A stretch of DNA of 64,000 nucleotides, taken from positions 27,605 to 91,604 of the forward strand of contig MESA01000034.1 of the NCBI GenBank assembly GCA_001770775.1, written 5' to 3'. This document shows, one piece after another, positions 18,634-27,555 of this stretch. The first letter of the stretch is position 1, and each line of letters opens with the position of its first letter. Position numbers and translations under genes: made by a program. Source of the DNA: Burkholderiales bacterium RIFCSPHIGHO2_12_FULL_63_20. GTDB taxonomy: Bacteria; Pseudomonadota; Gammaproteobacteria; Burkholderiales; Burkholderiaceae_C. The notes below the pieces were generated by a model. The model did no database searches. It saw only the letters and a list, made by a program, of their open reading frames with translations, and was not told the DNA's origin.

Positions 18634-19575
18634 TCAGGTGGGCTGCGTGCCGACGATGTCCAGGCTCAGGCGACGTGGGCTTTCAAAGACGCGTTCCTCG
18701 CCCGTGATGGGGTCGGTGAAGGCCAGGGTGCGCGCCAGCAATTGCAGCGGTCGGCTGAAATCCGGGGGCACGTCGGGCGGCAGGGCCGGTTGCAGTTCCG
18801 GGTAGATCTGGTCGTGCAGGATGGGGATGCCCAGCGCGTTGAGATGGGCGCGCAACTGGTGCTTTTGACCGGTGACGGGCAGCAGCCGGTAGTGGCCCCA
18901 GTGCCCGCGCCGGTCGATCAACTCGATCGCGGTTTCGGCGTTGGTCTCGCCTTCGACCTCGTGCATGGCCATGAAGCGCTCGCTTTCGGCCAGACGGCTG
19001 CGGCGGACCATGGGCAGCGTCAGGTCGGCACGCCACGGGGCGATGGCCTCGTAGGTCTTGCGCACGGCCTTGTCCCGAAACAAGGCCTGGTAGGCGTGGC
19101 GGGTGTCGGGCTGGATGGTGAAGGCGACCAGGCCCGCGGTTTCGCGGTCGATGCGGTGCATGGGCACCAGGGTGTCGATGCCGAGCTTGCGCTTGAGGCG
19201 CACCAGCAGCGTTTCTTGCAGGTAGCGACCCTTGGGGGTGACGGACAGGAAGTGCGGTTTGTCGGCCACGATCAGGAAGTCGTCCTGAAAGACCACGGTT
19301 TCTTCAAATGGCACGGGGTGCTCGTAGGGCAGGGCGCGCCAGTAGTAGAGCTTGGTCTGCGGGCGGTAGGGCGCCTCAGGCGGGACGGGGTGGCCTTGTG
19401 GGTCGAGCACCTCGCCCTGGCTCATGCGCTGAGCCCAATCGGCCCGCGAGACGGCGGGGATGCGCTCGCTCAGGAAGTCGAGCACGGTGGCCCAGGGGCC
19501 GCTGGGCAGCGCCACGGTGCTGGGGCTGACACCTTGGCGTGTCGGCGGGGTGTAGTCAGACTTGGGACGCGACAT
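18634..19575 (-). CDS. RluA-family pseudouridine synthase
   Basis: PMHRIDRETAGLVAFTIQPDTRHAYQALFRDKAVRKTYEAIA...TGQKHQLRAHLNALGIPILHDQIYPE. Confidence 0.9.
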   Translation of the reverse strand: MSRPKSDYTPPTRQGVSPSTVALPSGPWATVLDFLSERIPAVSRADWAQRMSQGEVLDPQGHPVPPEAPYRPQTKLYYWRALPYEHPVPFEETVVFQDDFLIVADKPHFLSVTPKGRYLQETLLVRLKRKLGIDTLVPMHRIDRETAGLVAFTIQPDTRHAYQALFRDKAVRKTYEAIAPWRADLTLPMVRRSRLAESERFMAMHEVEGETNAETAIELIDRRGHWGHYRLLPVTGQKHQLRAHLNALGIPILHDQIYPELQPALPPDVPPDFSRPLQLLARTLAFTDPITGEERVFESPRRLSLDIVGTQPT

Positions 19576-20947
19576 GCTCAAGGGTGCGTGCGTTGGCCTC
19601 GCACAGTTGGCGGAAGGAGGCGCTGATGCGCGGGTCGGCCGATGCGGTGCGCCAGAAGGCCAGTGCGGCCACACAGGCGGTTTGCCAAGCCTGGCGCTGC
19701 GGGGGGAGGGGCCAGTCGGGTTGGAAGGCGCGGGGGGGCACTTCACCGCCGGGCAAGGGGGCGTACATCATGGGCAGCATGTCGTAGGCCGGTGCCAGCT
19801 GCAAGGTGGGGCCAGGCACGAAGCTCAGGTTGCCCAGGTGCATGTCGGTGTTGCCGATCAGGCGGCCGAACCACCACAACACGGTGACGCGATCGGCGTC
19901 GTGCGGTGACAGCAGCTTCAGGGTGGCCAGGCGCGCGGCGAGCAGCGGCCATTCGGTGCTGCGCTCCCCCAGGAAAGCGCCTTGAAGGCTGTCGAGGCTG
20001 GACAGGCGGCTGCGGCCCCATTCGCCATGGCGATCGAAACGCTCCAACTCCAGGAAAGTGCGACCGGCGTGCGCCACGATGCGGCTGCGGGCACTGTGCA
20101 AGCCGGGCAGTGTGGCCGCTTGAATGAGGGCCAAGTGCTCGCACACCAGTAAGTCAGACCAGCGTGTGACAGCAGGCGAGGCGTCGGCCCCGGAGAACTT
20201 CACCAGCACATGCGGGGTGAGGCTGCCTGGCAAGGTGCGGCGTGCCGCGAACTTTGGGAACTCACCTGCCGCGCTGGAGCCTGCCACGCCGCTGGCGAGC
20301 GCGTCTTCGGCCAGTTGGGCATAGGTGGGGCCGACGGCGTCCTCGTCCAAAGGCGCTGGTGGGCTCTGATGGGACTGCTGCCACAGCGCGCAGGCAGTCT
20401 CGCCCAGGATCAGGTTGCCACTGAGGTCGTGGCCGCGCTGGCGCAGCACGTGGAGGATGTCGTCGTCACCCCACTCGTTGGGCGCAGCGGGCACGCCCAA
20501 CTGGCGGTGTTCGGCTCGGGCGAACTGGCGTCCCATATAGCCTTGGGGGCGCATGTCATAGAGCGGGTAGGGGAGGCCGTCCCACCAGCCGTCGCGAGCC
20601 TCGTCAGGCAGAGGCCAGGTGGGATGGCCGTCGGGCAGGGTCAGGTGCAGGCAGCTGCCCTGGGGGTGCAGCGCAGACAGCGTGCCGATTTGCTCAATGC
20701 GGCCTTCGTGGCTGACTTCGTACAGCGGCAGGTCGTGCAGGTCGCCGCGCAGCGGGCGGCGCAGCGCGTAGCGGGTGCGGCGGGCCTTGCCGGCGCTCAC
20801 GATGTGTGCGGCTTGTTCCTGCAAAAGCCGGTGCAGGGTGGGCACGCTCACGCCCAGTTGCGCGGCCAGATCGGGCGCACTGATGCCGGGGTGGCGGCCC
20901 AGCACGCTGGGCAGTTGATCACGTGCCGCTTGCAGAGGGGGGCGCAT
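19556..20947 (-). CDS. yjjJ: HipA-domain protein with N-terminal winged-helix domain (YjjJ-like)
   Basis: HTH ISAPDLAAQLGVSVPTLHRLLQE; VLVKFSG, ARTFLELERFDRHGEWGRSRLSSLDS, GRLIGNTDMHLGNLSFV, LAPAYDMLPMMYAP kinase-fold motifs. Confidence 0.85.
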   Translation of the reverse strand: MRPPLQAARDQLPSVLGRHPGISAPDLAAQLGVSVPTLHRLLQEQAAHIVSAGKARRTRYALRRPLRGDLHDLPLYEVSHEGRIEQIGTLSALHPQGSCLHLTLPDGHPTWPLPDEARDGWWDGLPYPLYDMRPQGYMGRQFARAEHRQLGVPAAPNEWGDDDILHVLRQRGHDLSGNLILGETACALWQQSHQSPPAPLDEDAVGPTYAQLAEDALASGVAGSSAAGEFPKFAARRTLPGSLTPHVLVKFSGADASPAVTRWSDLLVCEHLALIQAATLPGLHSARSRIVAHAGRTFLELERFDRHGEWGRSRLSSLDSLQGAFLGERSTEWPLLAARLATLKLLSPHDADRVTVLWWFGRLIGNTDMHLGNLSFVPGPTLQLAPAYDMLPMMYAPLPGGEVPPRAFQPDWPLPPQRQAWQTACVAALAFWRTASADPRISASFRQLCEANARTLEHVASQV

Positions 20948-21044
20948 GGCAGGGGGTGTCAGGCAAGTTTTGAAATGATTTGTGAGAAGATTCTATGACA
21001 TCTTTCCATTTCAAATCAATCACTTGATGTTGGTAATTGCTAAG

Positions 21045-21905
21045 TTATGAGGGCTTTCCGTGAGACTTCGGGTTGACCGAATCCAGGCGATGTGCTCGCT
21101 CCAGACGCCAGGCCTCGTCCGGGCTGTCGTTGTAGACCTCGTCGGCGGTGGTGGGGGTTTCCTGCAGTTTCGTGTCGATGGCAATGCGGTTGTCGAACAC
21201 GAAGCATTCGCCCTGCCAGTCGCGGTCGGCATCGGGCAGGGACTGGAAGAAGTTAAGGATGCCGCCTTCCAGTTGGTACACATCCAGCCCCAGGTTCTCC
21301 ATCCACATGCCGGTTTTCTCACAGCGGATGCCGCCAGTGCAGTACATGGCGACTTTCTTGCCTTCGGCCTTCCACTGGTCGGCGTGGGCCTGCACATAGC
21401 TGGGGAAGTCGCGGAAGTTGTCGACTTGCGGGTCGATGGCGTTCTGGAAGCGGCCCAGTCGGTATTCGAAGCTGTTGCGGTTGTCGATCACGACGACGTC
21501 GTCTTGCGCCAGCAGATCACGCCAGGCCTGGGGGCTGAGGTGGCGGCTGCGGTCCGGATTGGGGGCGACCCCGGTGACACCGGGCACGCCCAGGGCCACG
21601 ATCTCGTCTTTCTTGTGCACGCGCACCTTCCAGAACGGTGAGGTGGCGCAGGCGCTGTGCTTGAAGGTGATGTGCTGGAAGTGGCCGGCCAGGCGCGGGT
21701 CGGTGCGCAGGGCGTGTTCGAACGCCGCGATGCGATCGGCCGAGGCGGCCAGGGCGCCGCTGATGCCCTCGCTGGCGACCAGCACGCTGCCGGTCAGCGG
21801 TTCGACCAGCTCGCGCACGATGGCGACCACCGCATCGGGGTCAGACAGGTCAGCGAATTGGTAGAACGAGGTGTGGACGAGCGGTTCGGTGGGCGAATCA
21901 AGCAT
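21045..21905 (-). CDS. trhO: Rhodanese-related tRNA uridine(34) hydroxylase, TrhO/YceA-like
   Basis: FYQFADLSDPDAVVAIVRELVEPLTGSVLVASEGISGALAAS...VVVIDNRNSFEYRLGRFQNAIDP...KKVAMYCTGGIRCEKTG. Confidence 0.9.
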   Translation of the reverse strand: MLDSPTEPLVHTSFYQFADLSDPDAVVAIVRELVEPLTGSVLVASEGISGALAASADRIAAFEHALRTDPRLAGHFQHITFKHSACATSPFWKVRVHKKDEIVALGVPGVTGVAPNPDRSRHLSPQAWRDLLAQDDVVVIDNRNSFEYRLGRFQNAIDPQVDNFRDFPSYVQAHADQWKAEGKKVAMYCTGGIRCEKTGMWMENLGLDVYQLEGGILNFFQSLPDADRDWQGECFVFDNRIAIDTKLQETPTTADEVYNDSPDEAWRLERAHRLDSVNPKSHGKPS

Positions 21906-21916
21906 GGGCGCGATTA

Positions 21917-23152
21917 TCAGGGTGTGCGGGGCGCTGCGCTGGTGGGCGGGCCTTTGCTGTCCAGGGGGCGCAGGCTGATCGCCAAGCCCAGGGCGATGAG
22001 CATGAGGGTGCCACTCAGCGCCGCTACGCCGGGCCAATGACCGTATTCCCAGAACCAGCCGCCCACCGAACCCATGGTGCTGGAGCCGATGTAATAAGTG
22101 AGCAGGTACAGCGAGGAGGCGTGGCCTTTGGCGCCTTGGGCCAGGCGACCGACCCAGGCGCTGGCCACCGCATGGGCGATGAAGAATCCGGCCGTGAGCA
22201 CCACCACGCCCAGCAGCAGCACGGCCAGGTGCGCGTGCAGGCTCAGGGCCAGGCCCAGCAGCATGCAAGCGATGCCCACGATGAGCACCGGGGCACGCCC
22301 GTGGCGGTCGGCCAGCCCACCCGCGATGGACGAGGACACGATGCCGAAGATGTTGGCCATGAAGATGATGCCGATCTGCGTCTGGCTGAGCCCGTAGGGG
22401 GCCTCCATCAGGTGAAAGCCGACGTAGTTGTAGACCGTGACGAAGCAGCCCATCACCGTGAAACTCATCAGGAACAGGCGCGGCAGGCCAGGCTGGCGCA
22501 GGTGGCCGCCCCACAGGCGCAGGTGATGGCGCAGGCCTTGAGGCGGGCGCGGCGTGAAGTTGCGTGAGGTGGGCAGGAGCGCAATGAAGCCCACGGCGGT
22601 GAGCAGGTTGACGGTGCCCAGCATCAGCATGGCCACGTGCCAGTCGAAGGATTCGCTGAGGCCGGCGGCAGCCACCCGGCCAACCAGGCCACCGACCCCG
22701 GTGCCAGCCACATACAGGCCCATTGCCATGCCCAGGCCTCGGGGATCGATTTCTTCGGCCAGGTAGGCCATGGCCACCGCAGGGACGCCGCCCAGCACCA
22801 GGCCGGTCAGGGCGCGCGAGGCCAGCAGGGTGTGCCAGTCGGGCACGAGGCCCGCGACGATGTTGAGGATCGAAGCCAGGATCATCGACGTCCCCATCAG
22901 GAGTCGGCGTTTGACGCTGGACGAGATGATGGCCGCGATGAGGATCGCAAAGGCCAGCAGGCTGGTGGACAGGGACAGGGCCAGGGAGCTTTCGGCCGGG
23001 CTGACGCCAAAGGTCTTGGCGAAGGCGGGCAGCAGGGGCTGGACGCAGTACAGCAGGGAGAAGGTGGCGAAGCCGGCCAGGAAGAGCGCCAGGTTGGCGC
23101 GCAGGTAGGCAGGGGTGCCGCGTTGGATGGCAGAAGGCATGGCGGACGACAT
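21917..23152 (-). CDS. MFS transporter (YnfM-like)
   Basis: 12 hydrophobic segments; LVLGGVPAVAMAYLAEEIDPRGLGMAMGLYVAGTGVGGLVGRV. Confidence 0.9.
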   Translation of the reverse strand: MSSAMPSAIQRGTPAYLRANLALFLAGFATFSLLYCVQPLLPAFAKTFGVSPAESSLALSLSTSLLAFAILIAAIISSSVKRRLLMGTSMILASILNIVAGLVPDWHTLLASRALTGLVLGGVPAVAMAYLAEEIDPRGLGMAMGLYVAGTGVGGLVGRVAAAGLSESFDWHVAMLMLGTVNLLTAVGFIALLPTSRNFTPRPPQGLRHHLRLWGGHLRQPGLPRLFLMSFTVMGCFVTVYNYVGFHLMEAPYGLSQTQIGIIFMANIFGIVSSSIAGGLADRHGRAPVLIVGIACMLLGLALSLHAHLAVLLLGVVVLTAGFFIAHAVASAWVGRLAQGAKGHASSLYLLTYYIGSSTMGSVGGWFWEYGHWPGVAALSGTLMLIALGLAISLRPLDSKGPPTSAAPRTP

Positions 23153-23249
23153 TGTGCCGGGCCTCGCGCCAGCACGGGCGGGCGCCCTCGCATCGTCACA
23201 CTGCGGCCGTGGGATGCTTGGGTGGGGGCGGACGGGCTTCACGCTGGAC

Positions 23250-24398
23250 TCAAACGGCCACGCGCATGCGGTTGGTGCCAGCCTCCTGGGCCGCTTGCAA
23301 GGCGGTGGACGCCTGCGCGATCAGGGATTCGGCGCTGTCGCGGGGGTTGGGCACGCCGCACCACAGGCCCATGCTGATGCTCAGCGGCAGCACATCGGCG
23401 CCAGAGCCCTGGGCCGGGGCGTCCAGCATGGATTCGCGCAGGGCGCGCAGCACATGGCGCGCACCGGGCGTGGGGGTATTGGGCAAGAGCAGCAGGAAGG
23501 CGTGCGGGCCATAGCGGCCCACGCTGTCGGAGCGGCGGATGCGCTCGGCCAAGTGGGCGGCGGTGTGCTGCAGGGCCTCGTTGACCACGTCCTTGCCTTG
23601 CCGGGCTCGCAAGGAGGCGAGCTGGTCGATCTCGATGAGGACGACTCCCAGCGGGGAGCCGGAGCGGCGCGCCTGCTCCACTTCAGAGATGCAGCGTTCC
23701 GCAATGGCCGGGTGGTTGGCAATGCCCGTCAAGGGGTCGCGCAGCGCCAGACGCTGCAGCGCCATCTCGCGGTCTTCGCGCGACATGAGCAGCAGCGCGC
23801 ACGCGGGCACAAAGGCCAGGATCAGCTCGCTGGCCAGTCGCCAAGCTTCCGCCCGGGTGAGTGGGAGTGGCTCCGACGTGGGCGTGATGCCCAGCAAAAC
23901 GTACCCGCCATGCAGCATGTTCATCAGCAGGCCCAGGCCTGCCCCCAGCATCAGCAGGCGGTGCATCTGGCCGTGCTCTGGGGCCAGGCGCTGGCCCCAG
24001 ATCAGCAGCACCAGGCATTGCACGATGAGCACGGCATCGTGAGACAGGTCGCGGGCGGCGGGCAGGTCGGCCAGGAACACCATGAGCACGCCCATCAGGG
24101 CTGGCATCACCGTCAGGTTCTGCCAGGGGGCGGCGCGCGCATGCAGGCGCAGCAAGCCCCAGGTGTAGGCAGACAGGGCGACCGACTGCCCCACGGGCGC
24201 AGCCACCTCGGAGGTCCAGTCGGGCATCAGGCCCACACCGGCCGCACAGGCAAAGGCGGCAGCGCTGGCCAGCAGGCCCAGGCCGGTGGCCGGCAGCGCA
24301 TCACGTCGGGGGCGCCAACTGGCCAGCAGGACGCTCAACGCGAGGATCAGCGCGATCACGGCGGCAGCTGCGGCCAGGCTGGGGGTGTGCAAAGGCAT
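23250..24398 (-). CDS. Membrane GGDEF-fold protein with degenerate active-site motif
   Basis: DPLTGIANHPAIAERCISEVEQARRSGSPLGVVLIEIDQLASL...SVGRYGPHAFLLLLPNT: GPHAF where GG[D/E]EF is expected. Confidence 0.85.
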   Translation of the reverse strand: MPLHTPSLAAAAAVIALILALSVLLASWRPRRDALPATGLGLLASAAAFACAAGVGLMPDWTSEVAAPVGQSVALSAYTWGLLRLHARAAPWQNLTVMPALMGVLMVFLADLPAARDLSHDAVLIVQCLVLLIWGQRLAPEHGQMHRLLMLGAGLGLLMNMLHGGYVLLGITPTSEPLPLTRAEAWRLASELILAFVPACALLLMSREDREMALQRLALRDPLTGIANHPAIAERCISEVEQARRSGSPLGVVLIEIDQLASLRARQGKDVVNEALQHTAAHLAERIRRSDSVGRYGPHAFLLLLPNTPTPGARHVLRALRESMLDAPAQGSGADVLPLSISMGLWCGVPNPRDSAESLIAQASTALQAAQEAGTNRMRVAV

Positions 24399-24470
24399 GC
24401 CGCTCAGTGTAGCGAAGTGGTCCGGGGCTGGGATGAGCCCAGACCCGGGTAGCGCTTGGGAGCGTCGCTG

Positions 24471-25742
24471 TCAGTGCAGCAAATCGAGCAGGGTGCGCGC
24501 CACCACCTTGGTGGCCTTGCGCAGGTCGTCAAGCACCAGGTGTTCGTCGGCCCGCTTGGCATTCGACTCGAACACGGTGCGCGGGCCGGCGCCGTAGATC
24601 ACGGCGGGGATGCCCTGGGCGCAGTACAGGCGCACGTCGGTGTAGAGCGGGGTGCCACAGGTGGGGATGGGCTGACCAAAGATCGCCTCGCCGTGCTTCT
24701 GGATGGCCTGGACCAGCGGTGCATTGCCCGGCAGGGGCTGCAGAGGCTGGGCCAGCAGCAGGCGCTTGATGTCGATGCGCAGGCCAGGCACGCTGGCGGC
24801 CGCCTCGGTGATGACGCGGCGGATGCTGGCTTCGACCTCGACCGGGTTCTCTTCGGGGATCATGCGCCGGTCCAGCTTGAAGACGACCTTGCCCGGCACG
24901 ACGTTGGTGTTGGTGCCGCCTTCGATGCGGCCCACGTTCAGATAGGGGTGGGTGATGCCTGGCACCTGCGAGGTGATGCCCTGGTAGAGCGTGTTCTGGG
25001 CGTACAGCGCGTTGAGGATGGCGACGGCGCCCTGCAAGGCATCGATGCCGGTGTGGGGGATGGCGGCGTGCGCCATCTGACCGTGCACGGTGACCTCCAT
25101 CTGCAGGCAGCCGTTGTGGGCGGTGACCACTTCGTAGCTGAAGCCGGCCGCGATCAGCAGGTCAGGTTTCGTCAGGCCCTGGCTGAGCAGCCAGCCGGGG
25201 CCCAGTTCGCCACCGAACTCTTCGTCGTAGGTGAAGTGCAGTTCGACCGCGCCTTTCAGTGAAGGGGCATCGGCTTGCTGTTGCAGCGCTTCAAGCGCAC
25301 GCAGGGCAAAGCTGTAGGTGGCAAAGTCGCTCTTGCTGACGGCGGCGGCGCGGCCGTAGAGCTTGCCGTCCACCACCTCGCCGCCGTAGGGCGCGTGGGT
25401 CCAGCCTTCACCGGGGGGGACCACATCACCGTGGGCATTGAGGGCGACGGTGCGCCCGCCTTCGCCCAGGTGGCGTCGCACGATCAGGTTGGTGAGGCTT
25501 TGCAGGCCGTAAGCGTGTACCTGCTCGCTGGGCACGGCATGCTGTTCGGCGTGCCAGCCGAAGTCGGACAAGAGCGCGGCAGTGCGTTCGGCGTGCGGGG
25601 CGTTGTTGCCCGGCGGCGTGTCGGTGGGCACCTGCACCAGCGCTTGCAGAAAGCGCACTTCCTCGTCGAAGTGGGCGTCGATCCACTGGTCCAAAGCGGC
25701 GTAGGCGTCTTGGCGGGCGGGGGCGTCAGATGAGGGTGCCAT
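24471..25742 (-). CDS. M20 family ArgE/DapE-type amidohydrolase in the purine cluster
   Basis: VALNAHGDVVPPGEGWTHAPYGGEVVDGKLYGRAAAVSKSDFATYSFALRAL...HFTYDEEFGGELGPGWLL. Confidence 0.88.
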   Translation of the reverse strand: MAPSSDAPARQDAYAALDQWIDAHFDEEVRFLQALVQVPTDTPPGNNAPHAERTAALLSDFGWHAEQHAVPSEQVHAYGLQSLTNLIVRRHLGEGGRTVALNAHGDVVPPGEGWTHAPYGGEVVDGKLYGRAAAVSKSDFATYSFALRALEALQQQADAPSLKGAVELHFTYDEEFGGELGPGWLLSQGLTKPDLLIAAGFSYEVVTAHNGCLQMEVTVHGQMAHAAIPHTGIDALQGAVAILNALYAQNTLYQGITSQVPGITHPYLNVGRIEGGTNTNVVPGKVVFKLDRRMIPEENPVEVEASIRRVITEAAASVPGLRIDIKRLLLAQPLQPLPGNAPLVQAIQKHGEAIFGQPIPTCGTPLYTDVRLYCAQGIPAVIYGAGPRTVFESNAKRADEHLVLDDLRKATKVVARTLLDLLH

Positions 25743-25744
25743 GG

Positions 25745-27550
25745 TCAGAGTGCGTCGAGCAGGTGCATGAAGGCGTCCACACAGAGTTGGGCGTCGTCGT
25801 TGGTGATGGTTTCCAGCGGGTTGTGGCTGATGCCGTCATGCCCGCCGCGCACAAACAGCATGGCTTGCGGCATTACCTGGTGCAGCTTCATCGCATCGTG
25901 GCCGGCGCCGCTGGGCAGGTGGAACACGGGCAGGCCCAGGCTGGTGACCGCCGCTTCCCAGCGGGCTCGCCACGCCGGGTCAGAGGGGGCTGCGGATGCC
26001 TGCAGGTTCTGGATGAGCTCGATCTCCACGCCTCGACGGCGGGCGACGGTGTACACAAAGGCGTCCACGTCTTCCACCAGTTCGTCGCGCTGGCGGTTGG
26101 TGGGGGCGCGCAGGTCGAGGGTGAACTGACACCGGCCGGGCACCACGTTGACCGAGCCTTGCGGCACCTGCATCACCCCCATAGTGCCCACGGACGGGCC
26201 ATGGGGCGAGTCCTGGTCTTGCAGGGCGCGGCGCTCGGTGTACAGGGCGATCTCGGCCACGGCCAGGGCCGCATCCTGGCGCATGGGCATGGGCGTGGTG
26301 CCTGCATGACAGGCCACGCCGGTGGCCTCGCCGGTGAAGCGGGCGCTGCCGTTGATGCCGGTTACGATGCCCAGCGGCAGGTCGCGCGCGTTGAGCACGG
26401 GGCCTTGTTCGATGTGCACTTCGACAAAGCTCAGGTAGCGGGCCGGGTCGCGTTTGAGCGCCGCAATGTCTTTGAGCTGGGCGCTCAGGCCGGCGTCTGT
26501 CATGGCCTTGCGCAGGGTGACGCCGTCGGCATCAACCAGATCGAGCCATTCGGGCTGGAAGTCGCCCACCAGCGCGCTGGAGCCCAGGAAGGTGGCGGGG
26601 AAGCGCTGGCCTTCCTCTTCGGCAAAGGCCACGACCTCGATGCCGTGGCGCAAGCGCCGACCGGATCGGAACAAGGTCTGCACGCACATCATGGGCACCA
26701 GGATGCCGAGGCGGCCATCGTACCGACCTCCGTTGCGCACAGTGTCATAGTGTGAGCCTGTGAGCAGGCGCGCTGCGGTGGGCTCGCTGCCGTGGTACAC
26801 GCCCACCACGTTGCCGACCGCATCGAGCTTGACCTCGTCAAAGCCACAGGCCCGCATCCAGATCTGCAACTGCGTGGCCGCTGACTGGTGGGCGGGGGTG
26901 AGGTAGGTGAGGGTCAGGGGCGGTCGATCGTCCATCCCATTGCTGCCTTGGCCTTCGGTGTGGGCGGCCAGGGCGCCGGCCCAGTCGAGGATCTGGTTGC
27001 CCTCCGCAGGCAGCGCGCCGAACTTGTCGTTCAGGCGAATTTCGGCAATGCGGTGGATGTGGCGCAGGCACTCGGCGCGTTCGGCATCGGGCGGGGTCTG
27101 CAGGCGTCGCGCAAAGGTGGTGATGATTTGCGTGCGGCTCAGGCCCGTGCCACGGGGGCCGCGCACGGCCAGGATGAAGGGCCAACCGAAACGGGCCTTG
27201 TAGTCGGCATTGAGCTGCTGCAAGCGCGCAAATTCGTCCGGGCTGCAGTGGGTGAGGCCAGCCTGGCTCTGCTCGTTTTTGGACTCGGTCGTGAGCTGTC
27301 CGGCGATGGCCGCTTTGCCGGCCAGTTCGGGGTGGGCACGGATCAGGGCCAGCTGTTGGTCGACGCTGGCTTCGCGCACGGTCTGAGCCAGGGCGTGTTT
27401 CAGGTGCGCCAGGCTTTGAAACGGGCGCTGTGCCCAGGTGGCTTCGGCAATCCACGGCGAATGCTCGTAGATGCCGTCGAGCAAGGCGGCGAAGGTGGGC
27501 TGGTCGGCGTCGTTGAGCTGAGCCAGCTTGAGGTTGGGGATGACCAGCAT
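25745..27550 (-). CDS. Fused OHCU decarboxylase (UraD) and allantoate amidohydrolase (AllC-like, M20)
   Basis: N-terminus FAALLDGIYEHSPWIAEATWAQRPFQSLAHLKHAL...IRAHPELAGKAAIAGQLTTESKNEQSQAGL...FGWPFILAVRG; C-terminus LLTGSHYDTVRNGGRYDGRLGILVPMMCVQTL...EVHIEQGPVL...SGAGHDAMKLHQVMPQAMLFVRGGHDGISHNPLE. Confidence 0.93.
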   Translation of the reverse strand: MLVIPNLKLAQLNDADQPTFAALLDGIYEHSPWIAEATWAQRPFQSLAHLKHALAQTVREASVDQQLALIRAHPELAGKAAIAGQLTTESKNEQSQAGLTHCSPDEFARLQQLNADYKARFGWPFILAVRGPRGTGLSRTQIITTFARRLQTPPDAERAECLRHIHRIAEIRLNDKFGALPAEGNQILDWAGALAAHTEGQGSNGMDDRPPLTLTYLTPAHQSAATQLQIWMRACGFDEVKLDAVGNVVGVYHGSEPTAARLLTGSHYDTVRNGGRYDGRLGILVPMMCVQTLFRSGRRLRHGIEVVAFAEEEGQRFPATFLGSSALVGDFQPEWLDLVDADGVTLRKAMTDAGLSAQLKDIAALKRDPARYLSFVEVHIEQGPVLNARDLPLGIVTGINGSARFTGEATGVACHAGTTPMPMRQDAALAVAEIALYTERRALQDQDSPHGPSVGTMGVMQVPQGSVNVVPGRCQFTLDLRAPTNRQRDELVEDVDAFVYTVARRRGVEIELIQNLQASAAPSDPAWRARWEAAVTSLGLPVFHLPSGAGHDAMKLHQVMPQAMLFVRGGHDGISHNPLETITNDDAQLCVDAFMHLLDAL

Positions 27551-27555
27551 GGGAA

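Noticed and set aside
21906-22514. Long N-terminal extension of the TrhO ORF (21045-22514)
   Set aside because: The extension overlaps the MFS gene in another frame; the homologous start is MLDSPTEPLVHTSFYQFADL at 21905.
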